This document shows, one piece after another, positions 42,831-50,375 of a stretch of DNA of 52,771 nt (within the stretch, counting starts at the first letter, position 1; every line of letters begins with the position of its first letter). The stretch is taken from the NCBI RefSeq assembly GCF_024637375.1, contig NZ_JAGXFK010000061.1:1-52771 (forward strand), in the 5' to 3' direction. The notes below the pieces were generated by a model. The model was not told the origin of the DNA. It worked only from the letters and a program-made list of their open reading frames with translations, and searched no databases. A program made the position numbers and the translations under genes. This DNA is from Sediminimonas sp. GTDB taxonomy: Bacteria; Pseudomonadota; Alphaproteobacteria; Rhodobacterales; Rhodobacteraceae.

Positions 42831-43754
42831 TCAGGTGCCGATGGCCGTCATGTCGAAGGGCGTGGTCTGGTAAATCTGGTTGATCCAGTTGCCGTAGAGC
42901 AGGTGCGCATGGCTGCGCCAGCGGTTGAGCGGCGTGCGCGCCGGGTCGTCGTCGGGGAAATAGTCGCAGGGCAGGCGCGTCGGCGTTCCGGTGGCGATGT
43001 CGCGGTCGTATTCCTGCTTGAGCGTGTCGCTGTCGTATTCCAGGTGGTTGAAGATATAGAGCGCGCGGTGGCACGGGTCCTCGATCAGGCACGGGCCGAC
43101 CTCGTCGCTGCCCAGCAGGGTGGTCAGTGTCGGCACGGCATCGACCTCGGGCTGGCGAATCTCGGTCCAGCGGCTGACCGGGACGATGAAATCGTCCGAG
43201 AACCCGCGCAGATAGGGCGAGGAGGGCGCCAGGTTGCGATGCCGGAAACACCCGACCGCCTTTTCCTTCAACAGGTGCTTTTGTACGCCGTGGAAGTGGT
43301 GGATCATCGCCATCCCGCCCCAACAGACGCCGAAGGTCGAATGGACGTGGCTCTGCGTCCAGTCGAACACGTCGCGCAGCTCGTCCCAGTAGGTCACCTC
43401 CGGGAAGGGCAGATGCTCGATCGGGGCGCCGGTGATGATCAGCCCGTCGAACTTTTCACCGCTGGCGCGCACATCGCAAAACGGCCGGTAGAAGCTTTCC
43501 ATGTGGTCGGCGGCGGTGTTGCGGGTCTGGTGCTCGGTCATGCGAATGAGGCTCAGGTCGATCTGCAGCGGCGTGGCCCCGATCAGCCGTGCGAACTGAT
43601 TCTCGGTCTGGATCTTGCGCGGCATCAGGTTCAACATCCCGATGTGCAGCGGCCGGATGTCCTGCCGCGCCGCCTGATCCTCGGACATGACCATGACGCC
43701 CTCGCGGGTGAGGACATCATAGGCGGGCAAATCCGACGGGATCTTGATGGGCAT
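42831..43754 (-). CDS. metA: homoserine O-acetyltransferase, MetA family
   Basis: 307-aa MetA-fold enzyme that activates homoserine for methionine synthesis. The catalytic Cys is in FGVCWGGMA (144), and His/Glu in FNHLEYDS (237, 239). [20 protein letters not shown] is the family N terminus. The specificity site reads GAPIEHLPF, with Glu where acetyl-CoA-using members have Glu and succinyl-CoA-using E. coli has Gly, so acetyl-CoA is the likely donor. The ATG at 43754 is used; a GTG at 43763 is possible. The 49-bp leader has no SAM-II riboswitch. Confidence 0.94.
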   Translation of the reverse strand: MPIKIPSDLPAYDVLTREGVMVMSEDQAARQDIRPLHIGMLNLMPRKIQTENQFARLIGATPLQIDLSLIRMTEHQTRNTAADHMESFYRPFCDVRASGEKFDGLIITGAPIEHLPFPEVTYWDELRDVFDWTQSHVHSTFGVCWGGMAMIHHFHGVQKHLLKEKAVGCFRHRNLAPSSPYLRGFSDDFIVPVSRWTEIRQPEVDAVPTLTTLLGSDEVGPCLIEDPCHRALYIFNHLEYDSDTLKQEYDRDIATGTPTRLPCDYFPDDDPARTPLNRWRSHAHLLYGNWINQIYQTTPFDMTAIGT

Positions 43755-43803
43755 TGCGGGCACCGTTCCTTGCTGCGGGCGATGCTACAGGGATAGGGAT
43801 CGC

Positions 43804-44661
43804 TCAGCCACGGTCAAGGGCGCGCGCCACGAGCCGGTCGAAATCGGCCGGCGTGGCGACGGCGGCGACCTCGTCGGCGGTGACCGTCACGCCCCACTTC
43901 GCCATTGCCGCGTAAAGCGGCTGACGGTGCGCCAGCGCCTGCCCATAGGTCCAGCGGATGAAGCTGTCCGGGTCAACTTCGTCTTCCTGGCAATTGTTTT
44001 CAATAAGGTATTTGCGCCACATCCTGGTAAGGAACCGGGGCTGGTACGACATCGGCTTGGGGGCCTTGTCGAAGCGGCGGATCAACTCGTCGGTGTGCGC
44101 GTCGTCGCCCTTGATCCAGATCATCAGCATGTGGTGCGACAGCATCGACAGGATCGGGTCGTTCGGGTCGCCGGGATCGACCCATTCGCAGATCGACCCG
44201 CCGGTGTCGCAGACGAAATGCGGGTAGCCGTACAGCGCCTCGGCGCGGTCGATGAAATACGGCGTGTCATTGAGCGCGGCGATCTCGCCGCGGCGGAACT
44301 GGTCCTGACGGCGGGTGTATTCGTCGTGGCTCAGCCCGCCGCGCGCCGGGTTGCCCGGCTTGCCCAGGTAGGTGGATACCGGCGCGAGGTTGTCGAAGGT
44401 GATGTTGGAGCCGATGTAGATCGAATCCGACATCAGCAGATCGCGCAGGAACGGCACCTTCATCGCGTGCGCCTTGGCGTTGTCGGCGATGTATTCGTCC
44501 ATGTAGCGCGTGCCGATGCGGTAGTCGATGGAGTAGTGGAACCAACCGCCACTGGCGCGCAACAGGTTCGACAGGTGCGTCTTGCCCAGCCCCGACATGC
44601 CGAACAGCAATACCCGTTTGCGCGGGGCTTCAAGCCACGCCTGCCCGTTGGTGTAGATCAT
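43804..44661 (-). CDS. P-loop ATPase of unknown function
   Basis: 285-aa soluble protein. The P-loop GMSGLGKTHLSNLL is at 21-34 and is the only strong motif. IDYRIGTRYMDEYI, LGKPGNPARGGLSHDEYTRR, HFVCDTGGSICEWVDP and WIRWTYGQAL-like segments look conserved and specific, and the layout resembles small-molecule or nucleotide kinases. A GGAG lies 10 nt before the ATG. It is cotranscribed with metA on the minus strand (49-bp gap). I do not recognise a characterised homologue. Confidence 0.8.
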   Translation of the reverse strand: MIYTNGQAWLEAPRKRVLLFGMSGLGKTHLSNLLRASGGWFHYSIDYRIGTRYMDEYIADNAKAHAMKVPFLRDLLMSDSIYIGSNITFDNLAPVSTYLGKPGNPARGGLSHDEYTRRQDQFRRGEIAALNDTPYFIDRAEALYGYPHFVCDTGGSICEWVDPGDPNDPILSMLSHHMLMIWIKGDDAHTDELIRRFDKAPKPMSYQPRFLTRMWRKYLIENNCQEDEVDPDSFIRWTYGQALAHRQPLYAAMAKWGVTVTADEVAAVATPADFDRLVARALDRG

Positions 44662-44810
44662 CTCCGGTTCTCCGCTACCGGGCGGAACCGCACGGCCCGC
44701 CGCTTGCCCGTTCCCGTGTCCTAGCGGGGCCGGGCGGGGCGGTCAAACGCTGTGCGCTTCGCCGATCCAGGTGAAGTTCACCCCACCGGTCGCGATGGTT
44801 CGCGAAGCCG

Positions 44811-45698
44811 TCACAGCGGCGCCGCGAAGCGGCGGGTTTCCCACCAGATGTTGAGGTAGTTACCGGCGAAAATCAGCGCCGCGCCGGCGAAAACGAAGAT
44901 GTCCAGCGCCTCGCCGTAAAGCGCCATGCCGACCACCGCGATAACCGGCAGGCGGGCGAAATCCAGCGGCACCACGACGGTGGCCGGTGCGATCGCCAAC
45001 GCCGAGGTCAGGCAGTAGTGCGCCGCCAGCCCGGCCGCGCCCACCACCGCCACCCATGGCAGCAACGCAACCGGCGGCAGCGCAACGTCGCCATCCACAC
45101 CGGCACAGAGCAGCCCCATGAGCGCCTGCAGCAGCGTCATGTAGAACAGCACGCAGGTGATCGTCTCGGTCCGCGTCAGCCGCTTGGTCAGCATGATGTT
45201 CATCGCGAACCCGACCGCCGCGACCGCCGCCGCCAGAACGCCCGCGTTGACCGTCTCGGGGCTGGGCCGGGCGACGATCAGGATACCGGCAAAGCCCAAC
45301 GCCGCGGCAAGGCTGCGCATCGGGGTCATCCGTTCACCCAGAACCAGCGGTGCCAGCACCAGCACCCACAGCGGCGAGGTGAACTCCAGCGCGAAAACCT
45401 GCGCCAGCGGGATCGCGGTGATCGCGAAGAACCACAGGTTCTGGCCGGCGAAGTGGAACACGTTGCGCGTCAGGTGCAGCGCCGGCCGGCGCCGGGTGAT
45501 GCCGCGCCAGCGCCCTGTCATGACGGCAACCGCAAGCACGATGACCAGCCCCACCAGGCTGCGATACATCATGATCTCGAAGGTGTCGAAACGCGCCGAC
45601 AGCGCCCGCCCGGCCACCGCCATGGACGAGAACGCCGCCACGGCGCCGCTCATCCACAGCGCGGCACGCAGAACGGGTGGCGAGGTGATGTCGGTCAT
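44811..45698 (-). CDS. EamA/DMT-family transporter
   Basis: 295-aa inner membrane protein with ten predicted helices in two EamA repeats. The first repeat ends with PLWVLVLAPLVLGERMTPM, the second with PVIAVVGMALYGEALDIF; each carries the Gly-Glu turn typical of the family. Family members export amino acids, nucleosides or other metabolites. It overlaps the acyltransferase gene by ATGA at 45695-45698. The substrate is unknown. Confidence 0.92.
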   Translation of the reverse strand: MTDITSPPVLRAALWMSGAVAAFSSMAVAGRALSARFDTFEIMMYRSLVGLVIVLAVAVMTGRWRGITRRRPALHLTRNVFHFAGQNLWFFAITAIPLAQVFALEFTSPLWVLVLAPLVLGERMTPMRSLAAALGFAGILIVARPSPETVNAGVLAAAVAAVGFAMNIMLTKRLTRTETITCVLFYMTLLQALMGLLCAGVDGDVALPPVALLPWVAVVGAAGLAAHYCLTSALAIAPATVVVPLDFARLPVIAVVGMALYGEALDIFVFAGAALIFAGNYLNIWWETRRFAAPL

Positions 45699-47704
45699 GG
45701 CGGTGCCGCCAGCGCGGCTTGGACCCGATCAACGATCAGCGGCGCCAAAAGCACCGCCCCCGCAGTCGAGGGGTGATCGTCATCGAAATACAGCGCCTTG
45801 CCGTCGCGTGCGTTCTCGCACCGTCCCGGCGGGCGGGTGTCGCAGAACACGTCGACCGGCCGGACATGATGCAACCCCGGCAAAGTCAGCGCATTGAACA
45901 GCGACAGCACGTCGGCGTTGCGTTCCTTGTAGCGCGCATAAGAGGTGCTTAGTGGCTCGGTCATGTCGGGGGCGAACAGCGCCCGTTTGGCACGGGTGCG
46001 CGGCACGTGCCACCCGGCTTCGGGGATGGGGTGAACAAGGATGACATTGAATTCCTTCGTTGATGCTCTGATCTGCGCCTCCATCTCGGCCAACACCTTC
46101 GCCTTCCGGTTACCCCCGCCACGCGACAGCGCCTGCCCGGGAATTGTATCCGTTTCGGCGGGCGTTCCGTTCTCCACCCCCCCTTCGCCATTATCAAACC
46201 TCTCGCCGGTCGCGTGCAGGGTAAACCGAGACGTCAGAACGATTGTCGACGCGCCAAGATCATGAGCCACCTGCCGCATCATGCGATTGTATCGATCACA
46301 GGCCAGGCTGCCGTTGCGCTTGAATCCCGGCAGCGCAATACATCCGGGGCTTTCATATGCGTAGGAGGAAATGCCTGCCGCCATCAAATGTTTCTGCGCC
46401 ATGTGGGAAACTGCGCCGGAATGGCTGTCGCCGATGAACACGACCTCGGCGCGCCTATTGATCAGAAAATCGTCGCACCCCTCGACCGGATGATTGGCCG
46501 CTAATCGTTTATCCCGGAATTGGCAGCGTCGCGTATATGGGTTGCGATCCTTTTCGAAGGAATCAAGCGCAACAACCCGCGCCGGAAGTCGCCCCGGCAG
46601 GCCGTTGCTCAGATGCCCCACCAGCCCAAAGCCGAATAGCGCCACGCCGACCGCTGCGGAGGTGCCGAAGACCTGGCCTCGGCGCGGCAGCAATGGCGCG
46701 CCGCGGTCGCGGAAGGGCTGCTCGACATAGCGCCAACTCAACCATGCCAGCGGGAACGTGGCGAGGGCCAGCGCCATCATCAGCCAGACGGAAGGTTCGT
46801 GCAGACTGCGCACCCGCGCGAAGGCAAACAGCGGCTGGTGCCAGAGGTAGGCACTGTAGCTGATCACCCCGATTGCCGTGAAAGCGCGCAGCGACAGCAA
46901 CCGCGCGACCGCCGTGCCCCGCACCCCATAGGCGATGATCAAGACCGTGCCCCCCACCGGGGCTAGGGTATAAAGGGACGGGAATGGCGTCCCCGCATCA
47001 TAGACCAGTGCCGACCCCACGATCAGCGCCAGCCCAAGCGCACCCAACGCGCCGTTGCCGCGCGGTGTGCGACCGAACATCGCAACCGCGCAGATCGAGC
47101 CAGCGAGCAGTTCCCACAGCCGCGACAACGTGAAAAAGAAGTTCTCCGCAGGGTAGGCCCGCCAGCCCCACTCGGCCACGCCCAGCGATGCCAGCGCAAA
47201 AGCGCCAAGGCAAACCAGCAACCACCGTCGTGACAGCCACGCAAGCGCCATCAACAGCGGCGGGAACATCAGGTAATACTGTTCTTCCACCGCCAGGCTC
47301 CAGGTGTGGAGCAGCGGCGCGAATTCGGTGCCGGTTGCGAAATACCCTGCGCTGTCAAGAAAGTAGAGGTTCGATACGAACAGAACCGTCGCCGCCAGGC
47401 TGTAACAGAACTGCACCAGGGCCGACGGAATCATCCAGGCCCAGGCAAATGGCAGGCACACAAGCAGCACCGCGAAAAGCGCCGGCAGTATGCGCCGTGC
47501 ACGCCGTTCGTAGAATCGCAGTATTGAAAACCGCCCCGCGGCCTGTTCACCCAGCAGGATGGTGGTGATCAGGTAGCCGCTGATGACGAAAAAGACATCC
47601 ACGCCGACAAAGCCGCCGCTCATCGCGCCGAATCCCGCATGGAACAGGATCACCGGCACCACGGCCACCGCGCGCAGGCCGTCAATCTCGGGACGATATT
47701 TCAT
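45695..47704 (-). CDS. acyltransferase 3 / SGNH fusion protein (OafA-like)
   Basis: 669-aa two-part protein. Residues 1-365 form an acyltransferase 3 membrane domain (YRPEIDGLRAVAVVPVIL with His22, FFVISGYLIT, ERRARRILPA, HTWSLAVEEQYYL). Residues about 400-669 form a periplasmic SGNH domain with VVFIGDSHSG (425-429) and the Asp-His motif FDDDHPS (642-646). Such proteins O-acetylate surface polysaccharides, lipopolysaccharide or exported glycans. It overlaps the EamA gene by ATGA, so the two may form an export-and-modify unit. Confidence 0.92.
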   Translation of the reverse strand: MKYRPEIDGLRAVAVVPVILFHAGFGAMSGGFVGVDVFFVISGYLITTILLGEQAAGRFSILRFYERRARRILPALFAVLLVCLPFAWAWMIPSALVQFCYSLAATVLFVSNLYFLDSAGYFATGTEFAPLLHTWSLAVEEQYYLMFPPLLMALAWLSRRWLLVCLGAFALASLGVAEWGWRAYPAENFFFTLSRLWELLAGSICAVAMFGRTPRGNGALGALGLALIVGSALVYDAGTPFPSLYTLAPVGGTVLIIAYGVRGTAVARLLSLRAFTAIGVISYSAYLWHQPLFAFARVRSLHEPSVWLMMALALATFPLAWLSWRYVEQPFRDRGAPLLPRRGQVFGTSAAVGVALFGFGLVGHLSNGLPGRLPARVVALDSFEKDRNPYTRRCQFRDKRLAANHPVEGCDDFLINRRAEVVFIGDSHSGAVSHMAQKHLMAAGISSYAYESPGCIALPGFKRNGSLACDRYNRMMRQVAHDLGASTIVLTSRFTLHATGERFDNGEGGVENGTPAETDTIPGQALSRGGGNRKAKVLAEMEAQIRASTKEFNVILVHPIPEAGWHVPRTRAKRALFAPDMTEPLSTSYARYKERNADVLSLFNALTLPGLHHVRPVDVFCDTRPPGRCENARDGKALYFDDDHPSTAGAVLLAPLIVDRVQAALAAPP

Positions 47705-47781
47705 TGGGCGATGGTCCTGCTTCCTGCGCCTTTTCGACGGGCCTTAGCAACTTCGGTGCGCGTGGCCAAGCCCACACCGGT

Positions 47782-49107
47782 TCAGCGCGCGATAACCAGG
47801 TCCGCGCACAGCCCGCCCAGCCGCCCGGACCGGCCCAGCCGCAGGCTGCCGCCATGGGCGCGGGCGACGTCCGAGGCGATGGCCAGCCCCAGCCCGACGC
47901 TGCCGCCGCGATCCTGGTTGCGGGCGGTGTCGAGCCGGGTGAACGGCTTGAGGGCCTCTTCTCGGGCGTCCTCGGGGATACCGGGGCCGTCGTCCTCGAC
48001 GCGGATGCGCAGGTTGCGCGGCGTCAGTCGCGCCGAAACGACGGCGTGCTCGCCGTAGCGCACGGCGTTGCCGATCAGGTTGTCGACGGCGCGCCGTATC
48101 GCCACCGGCCGCAGCGCCACGGTGGTGCCGGGTTCGGGCACCTCGCCCAGTTCGACCGGCTTGCCGGCGCGCTGCGCATCCTCGACCAGTTCGCGGATCA
48201 TCACGCCCGGATCGGTGTTCTCCGGCAGGGTATCCGTGGCGGTGCCGCGCGCGAAGGACAGAAACTCGTCCAGCATCCTTTGCATGTCGGCCACGTCGCG
48301 CTCCAGTGGTGCGCGATCGGCCTCGTCGAGCATCGACAGCCCCAGCTTGAGCCGCGTCAGCGGCGTGCGCAGATCGTGACTGACCCCCGACAGCATCAGC
48401 GTGCGCTGTTCGATCTGCCGCTCGATGCGGGCGCGCATGTCGAGAAAGGCATGCCCCGCGGCGCGCACCTCGATGGCGCCGGTGGGCTTGAAGGGCAGGT
48501 GGCGCCCCTTGCCGAAGGCGGCGGCGGCATCGGCAAGCCGCTTGATCGGGCGCAACTGGTTTCGCAGGTATAGAAACGCGATCAGCGTCATCACGCCGCC
48601 GAAGAACACCATGTTGACGAACAACTGGTGCGAATTGCGTGCGCTCAGGCGGCGCCGGTTCACGCCGATCTCCAGCACCCCGGCCGACGTGTCGAGGTAA
48701 AGCCGCGCCGGCCCGTCGCCGCCCAGTTGCACGGCACGCAACCCGGGCAACTTGTTGTCCAGCCGGCGCAGTACGATCGCGCCGGACAGATCGTACCAAT
48801 CGCGGTCGGTCTCGGGCAACTCGGCCCCTTCGGGCAGGTAGCGCAGTTCCAGCTTCAGCACCCGCGCGGGCGCCGCCATCGCCGCCAGCGCCGCGTCATG
48901 CCCCGCGTCCTCGGGGATGCGCGCCGTGACCAGCGCGATCTCACGGCTCAGGGCACCGGTCATCTCCTCGGTCACGTCCTCGAAATAGCGCTGGATCACC
49001 ACCACCGAGACGACCAGTTGAAGCGTCACCACGGGCAGGATGAGAATCAGCAGCGCCCGGCCATAGAGGCCACGAGGCATGCCGCGCTTGAGCCAACGGA
49101 AGATCAT
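47782..49107 (-). CDS. sensor histidine kinase, EnvZ-like
   Basis: 441-aa inner membrane kinase. TM1 is LLILILPVVTLQLVVSVVVI (19-38) and TM2 about 163-180; the periplasmic sensor loop lies between them. A HAMP domain follows, then the H-box SGVSHDLRTPLTRLKLGL (His244), the N-box region (VDNLIGNAVRYG), DDGPGIPED and GLGLAIASD. The length and layout match EnvZ. No response regulator is adjacent, which is unusual. The ATG at 49107 fits the family; upstream residues to 49287 are not credible. Confidence 0.93.
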   Translation of the reverse strand: MIFRWLKRGMPRGLYGRALLILILPVVTLQLVVSVVVIQRYFEDVTEEMTGALSREIALVTARIPEDAGHDAALAAMAAPARVLKLELRYLPEGAELPETDRDWYDLSGAIVLRRLDNKLPGLRAVQLGGDGPARLYLDTSAGVLEIGVNRRRLSARNSHQLFVNMVFFGGVMTLIAFLYLRNQLRPIKRLADAAAAFGKGRHLPFKPTGAIEVRAAGHAFLDMRARIERQIEQRTLMLSGVSHDLRTPLTRLKLGLSMLDEADRAPLERDVADMQRMLDEFLSFARGTATDTLPENTDPGVMIRELVEDAQRAGKPVELGEVPEPGTTVALRPVAIRRAVDNLIGNAVRYGEHAVVSARLTPRNLRIRVEDDGPGIPEDAREEALKPFTRLDTARNQDRGGSVGLGLAIASDVARAHGGSLRLGRSGRLGGLCADLVIAR

Positions 49108-49187
49108 GGCTTGCAGCCTACTGCAATCAGGGGAAAAATGGACAGGTTTTTTGCGCTTCGCAGATGCCCGGCCGAGCAGGAGACGAC

Positions 49188-50105
49188 ATGCAGACCGAGG
49201 ATGATTTCGACCCGCCCGCCGGCGTGGCGCAAACGCTTGCGCCGGGGCTGCGACGCGTCCTGGCGCCCAACCCCTCGCCGATGACATGGCGCGGCACCAA
49301 CACCTACCTGCTGGGCGGGCAGGGCGGCATCGCGGTGATCGACCCCGGCCCCGACGATACCGGCCACCTGACCGCGATCATGGCGGCGCTGGAGCCGGGC
49401 CAGAAGATCACGCATATCCTGGTGACGCATGCGCATCTCGATCACTCGCCGCTGGCCCGGACGCTGGCGCGGGAAACCGGCGCACCGGTGCTGGCCTATG
49501 GCGACGCCGGCGCCGGGCGCAGCGCGGTGATGCGCGAGCTGGCCGCAGCAGGGATTTCGGGGGGCGGCGAAGGGGTGGATGCGCGCTTTGTTCCCGACGA
49601 GTCCTTGCCCGACGGCGCCCGCATCGTCGGCGACGGCTGGCAAGTCGAAGCGTTGTGGACGCCGGGCCATTTCGGCAACCACCTGTGCTTTTGCACGGGT
49701 GATGCGATATTCACCGGTGACCTGGTGATGGGATGGGCCAGTTCGCTGGTATCGCCGCCCGATGGCGACCTGACCGATTTCATGGCGTCGTGCCGGCGTT
49801 TGCGCGCGCGCGGGGCAGGCGTGTTCCATCCCGGCCACGGCGCCCCCGTCACCCGGCCGGCGGAGCGGCTGGACTGGCTTATCGCGCATCGCGAGGCACG
49901 CGGCGCCGCCATCCTCGGTGCGCTGCGCGACGGCCCCGCCGATGCCACCACGCTCGCGCGGCGCCTATATACCGACACGCCCGCCGCCCTGCTGCCCGCC
50001 GCAGCGCGCAACGTCTTTGCACATCTCATTGATATGGAAGGTAAATCAATGGTTCGCGCGCGCGGCCCCCGGAGCGCCGACACCGCCTATGAGATCTTCG
50101 CCTGA
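49188..50105 (+). CDS. metallo-beta-lactamase fold hydrolase (LACTB2-like)
   Basis: 305-aa MBL-fold protein. The metal-binding motif is THAHLDHSP, with HFGNHLCF and GDLVMGW supplying further ligands, and FHPGHGAPV later. The C-terminal winged helix (DATTLARRLY to the end) is that of LACTB2-like hydrolases. Such enzymes range from ribonucleases to glyoxalase-like hydrolases; the substrate is uncertain. AGGAGA lies 5 nt before the ATG. It is divergent from the histidine kinase (80 bp). Confidence 0.9.
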   Translation: MQTEDDFDPPAGVAQTLAPGLRRVLAPNPSPMTWRGTNTYLLGGQGGIAVIDPGPDDTGHLTAIMAALEPGQKITHILVTHAHLDHSPLARTLARETGAPVLAYGDAGAGRSAVMRELAAAGISGGGEGVDARFVPDESLPDGARIVGDGWQVEALWTPGHFGNHLCFCTGDAIFTGDLVMGWASSLVSPPDGDLTDFMASCRRLRARGAGVFHPGHGAPVTRPAERLDWLIAHREARGAAILGALRDGPADATTLARRLYTDTPAALLPAAARNVFAHLIDMEGKSMVRARGPRSADTAYEIFA

Positions 50106-50183
50106 GCCCCCGGATTCTCTGCCGTTTTCCCGGTAAAACCCTCTGGACGCCGTTCCCGAGGGTTGCTATACGCCACCTCGTGT

Positions 50184-50258
50184 TCCGGCGTAGCTCAGCG
50201 GTAGAGCAGTTGACTGTTAATCAATTGGTCGTAGGTTCGATCCCTACCGCCGGAGCCA
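50184..50258 (+). tRNA. tRNA-Asn (GTT)
   Basis: The acceptor arms TCCGGCG (50184-50190) and CGCCGGA (50248-50254) pair fully. D arm GCTC-AGCGGTA-GAGC, anticodon loop CTGTTAA (anticodon GTT), T loop TTCGATC and an encoded CCA are all present. The gene is intact. Its 3' end is the probable attachment site of the island whose integrase starts 117 bp downstream. Confidence 0.97.
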
Positions 50259-50292
50259 AAATTCTCTAAGGTGCTGAAAATATTGGCATAAC

Positions 50293-50371
50293 TGCGACAA
50301 GAGTCGCAGATGCGCCATCATGGCACGACTCCTGTCCCTCCGCCTGGCACATTCGCTGGCACAGGAGTCGT
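50293..50371 (+). promoter_or_regulatory. integrase leader with hairpins that hide the ribosome binding site
   Basis: TGCGAC-AAGA-GTCGCA (50293-50308) is a perfect small hairpin. Further on, ACGACTCCTGT (50325-50335) is the exact reverse complement of ACAGGAGTCGT (50361-50371), which contains the AGGAG of the integrase. In mRNA the second pair would sequester the site with a 25-nt loop. The GAGTC word occurs in both hairpins, so alternate folding or protein binding is possible. Confidence 0.65.
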
Positions 50372-50375
50372 AGAC

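Noticed and set aside
43755-43830. SAM-II riboswitch upstream of metA
   Set aside because: Only 49 bp separate metA from the previous gene, and no SAM-II-like pseudoknot pairing could be found.
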